NCBI RefSeq assembly: GCF_000315625.1
Contig: NW_005434469.1
Span: 21,879-47,224 of the forward strand
Length of the DNA stretch: 25,346 bases
Source of the DNA: Guillardia theta CCMP2712
Lineage: Eukaryota > Cryptophyceae > Pyrenomonadales > Geminigeraceae
Direction of reading: 5' to 3'
Each line of letters opens with the position of its first letter. Position 1 is the stretch's first letter. The position numbers and the translations under genes are program-made. The notes under the pieces were generated by a model. That model was not told the DNA's origin. It worked only from the letters and a program-made list of their open reading frames with translations, and ran no database searches. Positions 9,624 through 24,947 of this stretch are shown here, one piece after another.

Positions 9624-10723
9624 TTCAAACCGGGGGATGATAGGGGATGAGGGCTCACAGATCGAGTCATCGGATTGCGGCGCCGGCGCCGCCGCCCGGG
9701 GGGCCGGGCCGGGCCCGGATCTGGCGATCGGACCGTCGGACCGGACCGTGGGCCCTGAGGCCCGGGGGCCCGGATGCTCCACTGAGCGGCGGCCGCGTCA
9801 CCGTGGCAAAGTTAAGTTAAAAATCAGTACGAGGACCGTTGAATCAGAAGAGTCGAGGCCGCCTCTCGGAGGGCCGGGCCCCGGCCGGTGACTCTGACTC
9901 GGCGGAGTCGACTCTCAGTCAGGCTCGGTGAACGGGCCGGGGCCCCGGGCCATTGTCCGAAACCGTGCCACTGAGGCCAAACGGCGAGGCTGAAGAGACT
10001 GAAAAAAGATAGCGAGAACCAATTTGACCCCATCCTGCCTACTGCTGCCCCCGCCAAACTCAGGGCCGCCGGCCGTACTGAACTGAACGCCGGTCGGACG
10101 CCGGGGCTAGACAACTAGCATTTTTTTAACTTAACTTTGACCGTACGGTACTCATAGCGTTGCCTTTCTCAATGCAGTGAAATCGGAAAGGCCCCAGTGA
10201 CTGAGTACGGTATACGGCGTTCCGAAGGTTCCTGTGCCGAAGTTGAAGTCCGTCCGTCTCGGACGGGCCCGGCCGGGCCGCGTGACGCAGTTTCGGAGTC
10301 ACTGTTCCGAACTATAGTACTATCTTAGCGGCAGCTCCACGGCTCCGAAAAGGGTCCCGACCGGCGGAGTCTGAGTCTGAGTCATCGGACCGTCCGGACG
10401 GGTGTCATGGAATGTGCGCATGATGTTTTCAAGGTCATTAGGGGGTGGGGGTCCTATGAATCATCACTAATTTTTAACTTAGCATTGAGTCACGGTCAGT
10501 TTTTAGGGGGTAGGGGTGGTGACGTTTCCACTGATGTTCTTTTTTGTCCTCGAATAACAACTGACCACCCCCCAGGCACACTACCCGATTGAAGGGTCGG
10601 TGTTTCCATTGAGCCACCCCACTTTTTTCAGAGAAAAGGAGGGGTTCAAAAGGCAACTTTTCCTCACTTTGCAAACTAAAAGGTGGTAGGGGTAGTCTGC
10701 CTCTTCGTCTCCGCCGCCTCGCC
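9624..10723. other. GC-rich, palindrome-rich intergenic region
   Basis: It lies between the divergent PDZ-coiled-coil and 10724 genes. It is packed with GGGCCC, GGCCGGGCC, GGACCG and GACTC/GAGTC palindromic words and holds no chainable exon. Toward 10440-10530 it switches to G-rich boxes (ggggtgggggt, tttttagggggtagggg). The divergent promoters must lie here, but no TATA box stands out. Confidence 0.55.
9807..10139. mobile_element. Possible foldback/MITE-like segment with 17-bp inverted ends
   Basis: The sequence caaagttaagttaaaaa (9807-9823) is exactly inverted at 10123-10139, bounding 333 bp of GC-rich sequence with no coding capacity. The A/T-rich ends contrast sharply with the GC-rich interior and flanks. 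Similar ACCGT..GG words lie just outside both ends, but no clear target-site duplication is visible. Size and form fit a non-autonomous foldback element; a chance stem or structured regulatory region is the alternative. Confidence 0.4.
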
Positions 10724-11107
10724 ATGCCGCTGATCCACACCATCATCATCCCCCACCACCACATGCTTGCCGGCGGCCACCCGCCAGGAGAACCCACCTT
10801 CGACGCTGCTGGCTACAACAGCGGCTCCGGCATCTACCAGTGGAAGAGTGGGGCTCTCGGTCCAGGATGGACAGGTCAAGAGACTCGGATGGTTTGCAAG
10901 GATGCTGATAGGTGGCTCCGTCAGCAAGGCTGGACCAAGCCAGGAGAGCTCTCAGAGTGGGACCCCGGCTGCAGAGGATACGATACCTCCTACAACGAGT
11001 GGTACAACCTGGACGACAGCCCCTCCCCCTTCAAGTCCATCTCCAAGCCTGTGGATCCTGGCTCTGTCGACACCTGGCTCTCCAACGTCGGCGGAGGCAT
11101 CTATTGA
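10724..11107 (+). CDS. Hypothetical Trp/Gly-rich small protein
   Basis: A single open frame of 127 residues starts at an ATG in good context (ctcgccATGC) and ends at TGA. The first 15 residues are hydrophobic with a His cluster. The rest is compositionally ordinary globular sequence, with many Trp, Tyr, Gly and Asp, for example SGIYQWKSGALGPGWTG and KDADRWLRQQGW, and ends NVGGGIY. I do not recognise a family. Third-position GC is high and complexity is normal, unlike the surrounding repeats, so it is probably real. An upstream exon joining at cgccag near 10790 is possible, which would replace the odd N-terminus. Function unknown. Confidence 0.55.
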   Translation: MPLIHTIIIPHHHMLAGGHPPGEPTFDAAGYNSGSGIYQWKSGALGPGWTGQETRMVCKDADRWLRQQGWTKPGELSEWDPGCRGYDTSYNEWYNLDDSPSPFKSISKPVDPGSVDTWLSNVGGGIY

Positions 11108-12568
11108 TGCGCAATGTGAGTCCAACAGATCAGTTGATGTGCTCGTGTGGAGCTGAACGTTTCTCTCATCGAGACAGTCTGCTGGGAGGACCTGCATGAG
11201 GACAGCGCATGTCAACATCATGTATCTCGGTACTAATGCATCCTGTCTGCACGGTAGTCGCACGAAGTTGCTTCAATAAGATGCTGCTCTTCCAACAAAT
11301 GCCTCCTGTGGCGTGCGAGCTCCCATCGCTCTCGTCCCTCGCACGCTGATGTCACACCCCGAAGCTTTACGGGTTTGCAGACGTCCACAGCGATTGCTGG
11401 CAAGGCACCTCCGCTGGACGAACATAAAGGTGAAGTGTAGTGATGTCGAGTCTACTAGCGATGCCAGATCAGCGTGGCATACAACGAGGAGAGAACAGAC
11501 CCTTCTAGCTGAAGAGGCTGATCCTCATATAGGCTAAGGCAAGGACTAGGGTAGTGCTCCCTGAGGCAAGGACTAGGGGTAGTGCTCCCTAAGGCATGGA
11601 CTAGGGGTATTGCTCCTTGCTGCACGAGCTCACTCGCCTCGTGCGAGCTCTCGCTTCTCGCAAGCTTCTGCTCCACTTCTTATCAGGAACGAGGTAACCA
11701 CCCGTACTAGAGAGGCTCTCTCGGCCACCAGGGGTCATGCTCTAGAGCAACTCTATCGGTTATATGCTTCCAGTCCTTTGAGAGTCTCTCGCCTGACTTG
11801 GTTGACGATCAAGGGTGAGCCTAGCCTCGAGTGCTGTCCCTTACCTTGGCTAGGTCCAGTCTGAGGTGAACTCGCTGTGCTAGGGATAGGCAGCAATGGA
11901 AGTACGAGTCCGAGTCTTTGGGCATGACAATATAGTGCACCTGAAACTTGTCGACGATAGTACGATAGTACGCCACAAGCCTTCATCCCTTCAAAGCGTG
12001 TAAAGAGTCGAATGGGTCAAACTTTTTCATGCTTGCGTCATCTGAGAAGACAACAAACTTCCGGTTGTCAAACATGCTATTAGTGTGCGCAAGGTGTATC
12101 AGAACAGGCTTGCCTCAGACAATACTAATACTATATAGAGAAGGCAGTGAAACCTTCTATTGGCGCACCCCAACCATACGAGCTGGATGGCAAATCCGTA
12201 TGAAATCAAAAAGTCAGTTATGTGTGGAATTTTCAAATAAGTTCTTATAATTTCAATATATGTAACCAAATTTCAAGACAAACTTTCACTCCAAGACGAA
12301 ACTGTGCTCGATGAAGGTCGGCAAATGGTTGCGATGATGTGATGGCTAAGGGTAGGACAAGGACGAAGCAAGAGAAGCAAGAAGACTAGTAGAAGAAGTT
12401 TCGAGGAGAAGACAAGACAACAAACATGCACTGACTGATAAGGGAGAAAGAAGCATAGAAGGAGGAAGACGTGGTGGAGGAGGAAACTGCTGTGAACTTT
12501 GGGGGAGCTACGGCAAAGAAAACCGCATGAAAATGTTGAGTCAGTCCAAGCTGTAAGAGCAGCAAATA
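11108..12568. other. Intergenic region without recognisable genes
   Basis: Open frames here are short, overlap on both strands and show no conserved motif. The only structure seen is the 28-bp tandem repeat at 11536-11618 and an A/T-rich stretch at about 12200-12270 upstream of the LCAT-like gene. No RNA gene was recognised. Confidence 0.5.
11536..11618. repeat. Three tandem units of about 28 bp
   Basis: Units 11536-11562, 11563-11590 and 11591-11618 share the pattern (a/g)aggcaaggactaggggtagtgctccct with a few substitutions and one single-base indel. It is a minisatellite in non-coding sequence. Confidence 0.92.
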
Positions 12569-14430
12569 ATGGCAATTATGATTCGACTCCAATCCCACGC
12601 TACCGTCATCTTGTTGATGATCGTCAGCTGCTCGGCCATCCCGTTGGCCCAGCACGACCATCGATTGGACCTGATTCCGATCAACATATCGGTGCCTCCG
12701 GTTGTTCTTGTTCCTGTAAGTCTTCACATGTTGCACTGTTTCACTTCCTTTCTTGTTCTGATGACTGAGAGTTTGTTTGGACTGATGAGTGTAAATAGCC
12801 TTGTGAATCGTTTCTTTTCCTCTGTCTATGGTTCAACCCTGCTTCTGCTGCTCCTGACATGCTAGCAGGGCATTGGAGGCTCCATAATGTCTGACGTCTC
12901 ATCGGGCGTGAGGGTATGGATCCGCCTGTACGAAGCAGACACGTACTTCGAGCGGTTCATGTGGGGCAAGTTCAACGCGAGCAGCATGAAGTTGGAGCCT
13001 TTCCCTGGACAGCCTCTTGTGGCTCCTGTCCTGTCAGGCTACGGGCTTGATGGGATCAGAAACTTAGACCCAAGCGTGCGATGGCCCATCTACGATTACG
13101 TGGCCTACTTTGATGCCATGATTCAAGAGCTCGAGTCGCAGGGCTGGATCCACGGTATCTCCCTCTTCGGCGTTCCATGGGACTGGCGCCAGAGCATGTG
13201 CTGGACTCCGACGTTGGACCGTCTTGAGGACGCGCTAAGAGCTGCTAGGGAGCGAAACAATGGCAGGAAAGTTGCTCTGGTATCCCACAGCATGGGCGCC
13301 CTCGTGGTGAAATGCTTCATGGCACGACGGCCAGAGTTTTTCCAGGAAGCTGTGGAAACTTGGATCTCAATCGCCGCGCCCCACCAGGGAGCGAGCGCGA
13401 AGATCTTCATGGAGTTCCTGCAAGGGTGAGACGAAGGGATCATGGTTGTTGGTCACGGCCTCTGAGATCTTCGTCAGGTATAACTTGGGAAACATCGTCA
13501 TCGGGGCGGAGGCTGCCAAGGTTTTATCAAGCTTGGAAGACGACCATGTGACTGGGGCTGCTTTCTAGGTTCTGTCACTGGAGGCGCCAGCAGTCTACGA
13601 GCTTCTCCCACAAGAAAACTTTGAATGGCAGGAGCAGCCATACATTGCCCTCCAGTGGAAGAATGGAACGAGACAGGTGAGTTTTTCCCTGTCATGATAA
13701 CTCTGATCGTGATATAGGTTTACGGCGAGACTGGTGGAACGACAGGGTGATTGTCGAGATGAAAAATTCTCTTGTCATTCCTTGATCCATGGACATAGGT
13801 ACGACATCCCCATCAGAAACTCCTTGGTGGACCACAAGATGACGCTGCCCTGGTCGGGGGAAACGCTGCCTGAGCCCTTTAACGAAGACTGCTGGGAGTT
13901 GAGTCAGGGCACGAGGAGGGAGATCTTCGAGGTTGAACATCCTCCTAACTTGAGGTTCTACAACATCTATGGAACAAACCAGGTCTCCTTTCTTTGATCC
14001 CCGGCCCCTCCAAATCCAAAATTCTTTCCTCCCTCCCTCGCTTCCTTTGGATTGTCCTGGCTTAATTTCTTTTTCTTTCCGATTCTCACCTGGCACACAG
14101 GCCACACCGAATGGCCTGGAGTTCACAGGTGACTGAGCATGTACGTGACAAAACAATGAGCTGATGAGCAAGTTGTTGTTGTAGATGTCGGAGACTGGAG
14201 AGATCTCTCCAACCTCAAGTACTCGACCACCTTGACAGATGGAGATGGTAAACCATCCATGAGCTTGTTCCGCATGCTTACTCTGTGCAGGAACTGTCTC
14301 TGTTGAGAGTGCGAGCAACCATGGTCTCAATGCTTCCAAGACTCTTGGCGTGAACGCTGACCACATGAGCATCCTGATGAAGTCGGACACTCTGGACTTT
14401 GTCCTGCAAGCTCTGTATGGAAGGATATAG
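12569..14430 (+). CDS. LCAT / lysosomal phospholipase A2-family acyltransferase
   Basis: Nine exons join with unbroken phase: 12569-12715, 12869-13425, 13478-13520, 13569-13676, 13718-13746, 13799-13982, 14101-14128, 14185-14247 and 14291-14430. They give 432 residues, against about 410-440 in LCAT and PLA2G15. The N-terminus is a signal peptide (ILLMIVSCSA). Family landmarks appear in order: VVLVPGIGGS, oxyanion/lid region FGVPWDWR, nucleophile elbow SHSMGAL with Ser190, LPQE after the cap, IYGTN, DGDGT with the catalytic Asp (384 or 386), and DHMSIL with His411. Such enzymes hydrolyse the sn-2 (or sn-1) acyl chain of phospholipids and transfer it to a sterol or lipid alcohol in the secretory or lysosomal lumen. 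Acceptor choice cannot be told from sequence. Most introns are only 41-56 bp, and the DGDGT motif is split by one of them. The gene is convergent with the - strand gene at 14664-15077. Confidence 0.92.
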
Positions 14431-14663
14431 AGGCGTCCACGGAGAAAGCTTTTTTCTTCGTTGCTCCTGATTGTTCTGCTTTTACATGTCTATACCAAGT
14501 CAACGACACGATCTATTCATGACTCAGAAGATCAAAATCCAGCTTTTACTAGCATTACTCTACTCTAACAAAACATTACAGCCAACACACCAAGCACACG
14601 AGAGATGAGGGAAGGGAGTACAAGTCTGAACAAAATCCATCTCTCGCAAAAGTATTTATGCAT

Positions 14664-15077
14664 CTATTTGTTTGCTGTCGTTGCTTCCTGTGTGGAGATC
14701 ATTGACGAGCAAGAGATTGATCTTTGCAGCGGATCCTTCTTGCCCTGCTTACTTCCCTGCTGCTCGTCGCTCTCGCCTATGGATGCCTGCAGGTCTCGGT
14801 CCACTGTCGTGGTGACCATGGGGACTTCGTTGGCGCCAAAAAACCGGCACCAGTTGATGTAGTCGAGAAGGTCGAACGACGGTCGCTCCAAGGTCGTGAT
14901 GAGATCGACAGATTCATCTTCAGACGGCTCTGCATCCCACTTCCCTCCTCTTGATAACGAGAGCTGTAGATCAAGTCATTGAATGGATTTCTCATTCGGG
15001 CAAAGAGTTACCTCCAGCATTTCGCTGTCCCAGGTGATCACTGGTGTTGTTTCCTTTCCTTCTTTACTTGGGCTTTC
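14664..15077 (-). CDS. Unknown protein, last two exons
   Basis: Two exons, 15077-15012 and 14963-14664 (stop), are joined in phase across a 48-bp GT-AG intron (donor CTGGAG|gtaact, acceptor gatctacag). They encode the C-terminal 121 residues of a protein: VITWDSEMLE, an acidic patch PSEDESVD, a hydrophobic stretch FDLLDYINWCRFFGA, then a hydrophilic Ser/Gln/Lys tail. The 5' end was not resolved. A further exon near 15290-15255 is possible, but frames between it and 15077 contain stops. I do not recognise a family. The intron size matches the neighbouring convergent gene, which supports the model. Confidence 0.45.
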
Positions 15078-15943
15078 CTGCAAACTTGTACCCCCTGCCT
15101 TGACGAGACCTTGGTCTTTCCTTCTCACTCACTCTCTCACTCACGAGCTAGCTGGCTGTATCAGCTTCTCTGTTCAGTTGTTCTCCTCTCAATATATCCT
15201 CTTCCTCCTCCTCTCTTCGCTCTTCTCGTCCTGGCCTGTCTTCAGGTCGTGTACTCCCGTACCCCTGCTCTTGAGAACTTCCCGCTTTTGCTGTGACTGC
15301 AAGTTTTCGAGGGCCCTATTTCTTGACTACCAGTCAACAATTGTGTTCAAATTTGAATGAGACATTTGAAAAGTTGATATTACATTTTAGAATATTTGCC
15401 ACAAATGTTATCAATTAAATGAATATGTGAAAATTGGAAGCAGCGCGATTTTCCTCAAATTATGTGAGCGGGTGTGATTTCATAGCGACTCATCTAAAAA
15501 TGTTTTAGAATATCGTTTTAAAAAGAAACTAGAAATATTATGGTACAATTATATACTAATAAAACATTATAAATATATTTCAACATCTGTTTTTAGGAAA
15601 TAGGTAGGGAGAAATGAGTGGCCGCAGCGATCAACTGGCTGGATAAAACTAATAAAACTAGTTTTGTGTCCTTTAGACTGTACCGGGAAAGGGAACAAAT
15701 ATATTTTACTTTGTAGATTTATATAAACACGTACAGCTATATGTTTCAGGTCCGCCTCAATTGTCCATACCCCTGACCCCACCCCACTAAAATTCTACCA
15801 TATGGACTTCTCGACTACCCCCAATTTTATATACCCACCCCCTAATATTGGCTCTTTTTATATCAAAAGTACCCCTTACAAAGGTACTACCTTTCCACTA
15901 TCACCCCGTGGATCGAATAGCACCCCCAGAAAGCTCGCACCCG
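15078..15943. other. Mostly A/T-rich intergenic sequence with C-rich boxes
   Basis: From about 15350 to 15770 the sequence is clearly more A/T-rich than the rest of the window, and there is no exon I can support. From 15770 to 15930 it has CACCCC/TACCCC boxes and several TATA-like words (ttttatatacccac near 15825, tttttatatc near 15855) about 90-120 bp before the next start codon. These may be the core promoter of the 15944 gene. The 15078-15300 part may contain unresolved upstream exons of the - strand gene. Confidence 0.45.
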
Positions 15944-16973
15944 ATGCCGGGTGCGAACGCGATGGCTCCTGAGGGACCAGATGGAGGGGCAGTGGACAGT
16001 ACCATGAACATGCTGCGATGATCATTGTCTTTGGTATCATCGATCCTCCGTGATTTCAGCATCGCTGCAAAAATTCTCTCTCCTTGCTGAGCTGTGTGAG
16101 GAGAACAGAGGGTACCTGAATCAAGAAACGATGAATTTGGATGTCATTGGAAACTTCACAGCCGAGGGCTCGGCGGTGTATCAGGTCAGCTATCCTCAAT
16201 CCATGGCAAGTTCTATTGTCCAGAGCTCAAACTGCGAAGGAGACGAAGAGATGCTGGTCGATGAGCCAGCTGCGCAATATGTGGCTGAGGGCGGCAACCC
16301 GAGCTGTGGCTCGCATCGCATCGAGGAGGCAGAATCTGGGACAGCGACGCCTGACACGAACCCACGTACGAACACCATGGCTGATACATGTGCTCCTGTC
16401 AAGAGAGATGATCAGTTTCCTCCGTCAAGAAGTTGGACCCCAATGGCTAGCGAAAGTGATTTGTCTCTGTACCTCACAGCCAGTGTTAGCAGCAGGATGT
16501 CACTCGTGGAAGAACATGAAGGTGCACTCCAGTCTGATCATGGACGAAACATGGCAACTCTGCAAAAATGGGAGGATTTGCTCAAGTCTCGGCCGAAGGA
16601 TCCTATGGTAGATATTTCTTGTTTTGTACTTTCTGTTGGGCCTTGGTTGCCTCAGGCTGATCTGTGGAGAATATCTCACGTTTTTCTCTTTCTTTTCGTC
16701 ATTGCCGTAGAGATTGCAACCTGACAACTTCCCTTGGTGGTGTGATGACTCATGCTTGGTGGTTGACAGGCGTTCTACTGGAGGGAGATGATAGCCTGGT
16801 GTCGGGCGCGGGCCGGACGACCTTGCGTTGACGATGACGAGCCAGCAGGGGCGAAACGAGTAGCAAACGTGAGCAACGAGTATGATGAGAGTGTAGATAT
16901 GCTGGACAGGCTGGTCAAGAGATGTCGATGTAACGATGATGTCTCTTGTTTCCAAGCTGCTGAGCCGCACTGA
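15944..16973 (+). CDS. Hypothetical acidic protein, three exons
   Basis: The exons 15944-15998, 16060-16607 and 16770-16973 (TGA) keep phase and give 268 residues. The start ATG (cccgATGC) opens MPGANAMAPEGPDGG; the 61-bp first intron uses a mediocre donor (gaca|gtacc). The middle part is low in hydrophobics and rich in Ser, Glu and Asn, so probably disordered, with one helix LQKFSLLAELCEENRGYL near the N-terminus. The C-terminal exon has FYWREMIAWCRARAG and a Cys-containing basic helix LVKRCRC. No family is recognised. If the first exon is wrong, the frame can begin at a Met inside exon 2 near 16131. Nothing shows its function. Confidence 0.5.
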
Positions 16974-17362
16974 TTTCTGGCAGTCACGCGGCCGCCATCA
17001 GATGTCACAAAGTTTTATTCTTTTGATGTATGTAAAAACAGTCGTGAAGACGGCACTGCCGCATCTCGTTTTCCTGCACATCCCAGCCCGGGCTACTCTT
17101 TCCGAGTTCTTGTCCCTAAAGTCAACCGTCAGTCAAAGTGTTCCGGGCCCGGGCCGGGCCGCTTCAAAAGTTCCGGAGTCCGGGCCATTATTACTGAGAC
17201 AGGATCGGACATCGTGGCCCTCATACAGCCTTCAATTCATCACCCCACCAATCTCCCACCCGTGCACCTACCCAGCTCTAATTAGACCTCCACCCCTTCT
17301 TCCTACCACGATCAGTACCCACCCTCCTACTAGCAGGGGGCAACTAGCCAGTTGAGCACGAT
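16974..17362. other. Short intergenic region with a GGGCCCGGGCCGGGCC word
   Basis: No exon is supported. At 17141-17190 it carries gttccgggcccgggccgggccg followed by ttccggagtccgggccatt, close to words found in the GC-rich region at 9900-10310. The rest is a C-rich leader up to the start of the beta-lactamase-like gene. Confidence 0.5.
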
Positions 17363-18457
17363 ATGGGAAACCCGCCGCCTCCCGCAGAGCTGCTCGCGAT
17401 GGGCCCGCCGAAAGGGACGAGGAGGAGGAGAGGAGAGGTGGTAGAGATCGCACAAGGACAGCAGGAGGAGGAGGGAGCGGGAGCGATCGACGAGGGTACC
17501 CGAGTGCAGCTGGTTGAGGCTGTGAAAGGACTAATGCGAACTCAGATCAGCTCAGGGAGGCAGGTAGGGATGCAGGTGTCAGTGTACTGGAAGGGAGAGG
17601 AGGTAGCGTGTGTGTGCGGAGGAGGATACAGGACGTCGGAGAGCAAGGAGTGGAAGCCTGTGACGAGGGACACGCTGTTGATGACCTACAGCGTCTGCAA
17701 GGGTGTGTCGGCAGTAGCGCTCATGACGTGTGTTGATGCGGGGGAGTGCGCCTACTCTCAGCCCGTCTCCTCTGTGTGGAAGGAGTTCGGGCATGCAGGC
17801 AAGTCGACGATGAGCATCGCAGATGCTGTGTCGCATCGAGGAGGGATTCCCGGCATGTCGGGGGGGGTTATCTATGCGCACATGAAAGCGGTGAGGGGCT
17901 TGCGAGGTTGAAGCGTGAGCTGCTCTCCTGATGTGAGGGTTGATCCTGCAGCTCAAGAGAGGCTGGAAGTATGCTTGGGATGCCGGCATGAAGTTTGTTG
18001 AGAAGTACAAGCCTGAATGGAAGATCGGGACCATTTCATCGTAAACGAGCTTGTTCCAGGCTGATGTCACCTTGACAGCTTCGCAGGTATCACTACGTTT
18101 CTTTCTCATGGATCATCGGCGGGATCGTTCAGTTTGCTTCAGAGAAGCACATCTACGACATAGTCCGCGAGAGGATCGCCAAGAAACTTCAGGTTGCTGA
18201 CGACATGTACCTCGGCCGACTCCCAGCCAACGAGCACGGTGAGGAAGGGACTTTGCGGTGCAGCTGTTTACAGCTGAACTGTCTGGTGGACGTCAGGTCG
18301 AGCTGCTCTCCTGGAGAACCCTCGAGCTTACTCAAAGGTGAAGTGGAGCATCAGCAAGTCTCTCGCCTCCTCCATCGAAGCCAGAGCCTCCGTCAGCCTT
18401 GGAAACAGCAAAACATGGAGAGGTGAAAGGCTGTGATGGTGAAAAAAGAAGATGAAA

Positions 18458-18490
<33 letters not shown>

Positions 18491-18502
18491 CAAGATGATC
18501 AA

Positions 18503-18533
<31 letters not shown>

Positions 18534-18541
18534 ATGATGGA

Positions 18542-18623
<82 letters not shown>

Positions 18624-19378
18624 ATGATGATGATGGAGATGATTATGATGATGATGATGGAGATGATGAAGATGGTGGTGGTGGTGATGATGATGGAGAT
18701 GATAATGATGATGATAATGGAGATGAAGTAGATGATGATGACAATGACAATGACATCGATGATTGATGATGAAGGAAATTGATTATTTGGTAGCCATCTG
18801 TCTTCCTAGTTCCAACGGTTTCTTTACTTCCGATGCTGTCGCACGGATGTATGGAGCACTGAGTAACCGAGGCAAGCTTGCTGACGGTACAGCAACTTTG
18901 CCGTCTGCCTTCGTTGACATGCATGCTGAAGGAACACAGCTTGTGTCAGCCAGCACAGTAGAACAAGTTGTGAGCGCAATGAGACTTGTTTCTAGATCCG
19001 CTGGTTGACTGTGATGGCAGGTACAACTCATGGAGGATCCGAGCAACAACGTCGGGACTAGAGGGGATGACCTCGTCGCAAACTTGTCCCTGGGCTTCAG
19101 CCCATGGAAGAATTTCCGTGTGCATGGTAAGATGGTGGAGTGAGAGTTCGGCTGCTGATGGCTGCGCAGATGAAGGCTGCGCGTTCTGGCACTGCGGTAT
19201 GGGAGGATGTATTGCGTATGGGGAGCCGAAGACTCGGTTCTCTATTGCTGTGTTCAAGACTGCGTACGAGCCAATCTCGATGTTCGATGGAGAGAACATC
19301 CCACCTGATGTGCTGGACATTGTGAAAGCGGTGAAGGAAGTGTTGAGGATTGATGTGAGAAGATACGGCGATGTGTGA
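17363..19378 (+). CDS. Serine beta-lactamase-like (class C / esterase) protein
   Basis: Seven exons keep phase: 17363-17890, 17952-18040, 18087-18238, 18297-18422, 18794-18969, 19021-19126 and 19170-19378 (TGA). They give 461 residues, usual for eukaryotic Beta-lactamase (PF00144) proteins. After a basic, probably disordered N-terminus come the family landmarks: SVCK (S110-x-x-K113) as the nucleophile and general base, VSHRGGIPG, a YHYVSFSWIIGGIV segment holding the second-motif Tyr, CLPSSNGFFTSDAVARMY, and FWHCGMGGC with H-C-G (from His400) in place of KTG. The fold suits a serine esterase or peptidase; eukaryotic relatives include LACTB-like proteins, so antibiotic hydrolysis need not be the role. 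No signal peptide is evident. Intron 4 (371 bp) carries the GAT repeat; the others are 43-61 bp. Exon 5 ends at a gtgagc donor, the best of several. The gene converges on the ROCO gene. Confidence 0.9.
18457..18760. repeat. (GAT)n-rich repeat in intron 4 of the beta-lactamase-like gene
   Basis: About 300 bp of GAT/ATG triplets with GGA and AAT interruptions lie inside the 18423-18793 intron. In frame they read poly-Asp or poly-Met, but the repeat lies between exons whose phase and protein family match each other, so it is not coding. Confidence 0.93.
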
Positions 19379-19613
19379 TGAGGTTTTCAAGTTGGAACAA
19401 TAGTCACTCACTCTGACGTTTTGTCGAGCTCCTGGAAGTTTTTGGTGTTGCGAGTGAAGATGTCAAATTCTGTAGCCAGTTCGTTGCTGTCGTTCCATTC
19501 ATCACACCTTGAAAGATTGTGATCCTTGACATCAACAATGATTGGTAGATGCCATTGTTGAAAGCTTGAAACTCAACCTTTATACATCCATCTTTGATCT
19601 ATACATCATTTTC

Positions 19614-24125
<4,512 letters not shown>

Positions 24126-24947
24126 TCCTGCCCCCGCCACCACCCCACCCCCCCACTCACCTCGATCTCCAGAGCTAGATTTAATAAGAGGGGTGGGGTG
24201 GTCCTTGGGGTGGTTCGCAACAGGTCGGGTGGAGGTGGGGGATGGAGAGGCTCATAACCTGTTCAAAGAGGTCAACTCACTGAGTGACTGGCCGGCATGT
24301 CCAGCGGGGGACCGGCCGAGGCCCGCCGCCCTGACACGCCATCAATGATGAGCCATGGCAGTAGAGGAGAGAAGAGGAGGGGAGGGGAGGGGAGGGGAGT
24401 GGAGAGGAGAGGAGAGGAGGGGAGGGGAGAGGGAGAGGAGAGGAGAGGAGAGGAGGAGAGAGGAGGGAAGGGGAGAGGAGGGCAGAGGAGGAGAGAGGAG
24501 GGCAGAGGAGGGCAGGGGAGGGGGGACCTGAAAAGGGGCGGGGAGCGTTTCGAATGCAGGCAACTCAAGTCAAGTGAGGTATGACGTAGAGAAGAAGGAA
24601 CATTGAAATTGACAATGAGAGGAGGAAGAGAAGAGGAGAGACGAGTATCTGCTTGACATGATGAATAATCTTGTGATTCAGCATCGTCTGAGAGACCAAA
24701 AGGAAAAAATGCAGCATGCTTCAAACTGTTGCATCTGTTTCACCTTAGCGACAGGTGTGTGAATACTGTTGTTCTTCCACTCCTTGTGACTTGTCTTCTC
24801 ACCATACCTCATCGACCTTCTACATCTCTTTCCTCCATCGCGACCAACTTGACTCATTGCAGGCGTCAACATCGTCGCTGTCCTTGACCTTCTGCAAGGA
24901 GCTTTGACAGGTTACACTCTTGCGATCGAGCGATCTTGACCTTCCTG
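24126..24947. other. Upstream region of the ROCO gene with polypurine repeat
   Basis: Next to the ROCO start is a C/G-rich stretch, then tttaataaga (24179-24188), a possible TATA-like element about 55-60 bp upstream of the ATG. A donor-like GAG|gtgagt on the - strand near 24155 could instead mark an upstream non-coding exon. G-rich boxes (ggggtggggtgg) lie at 24189-24215. Beyond the polypurine repeat no supported exon is seen. Confidence 0.4.
24360..24530. repeat. (GGAGA/GGGGA)n polypurine repeat
   Basis: Purine-only pentamer and hexamer variants of the same type as in MYCBP intron 1. It lies in intergenic DNA upstream of the ROCO gene. Arg/Glu/Gly-rich frames across it are artefacts. Confidence 0.92.

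Noticed and set aside
9624-9782. Upstream extension of the PDZ-coiled-coil protein by 53 residues
   Set aside because: The extension is Pro/Gly/Arg-rich and mostly encoded by the GC palindromic repeat region. The ATG at 9623 directly precedes the PDZ domain.
14724-14954. + strand frame beginning with a signal-peptide-like stretch
   Set aside because: It is antisense to the 14963-14664 exon, which joins in phase to another exon. No supporting splice partners on the + strand.
18452-18766. Poly-Asp and poly-Met open frames
   Set aside because: They translate a GAT repeat inside an intron of the beta-lactamase-like gene, whose flanking exons match each other in phase and family.
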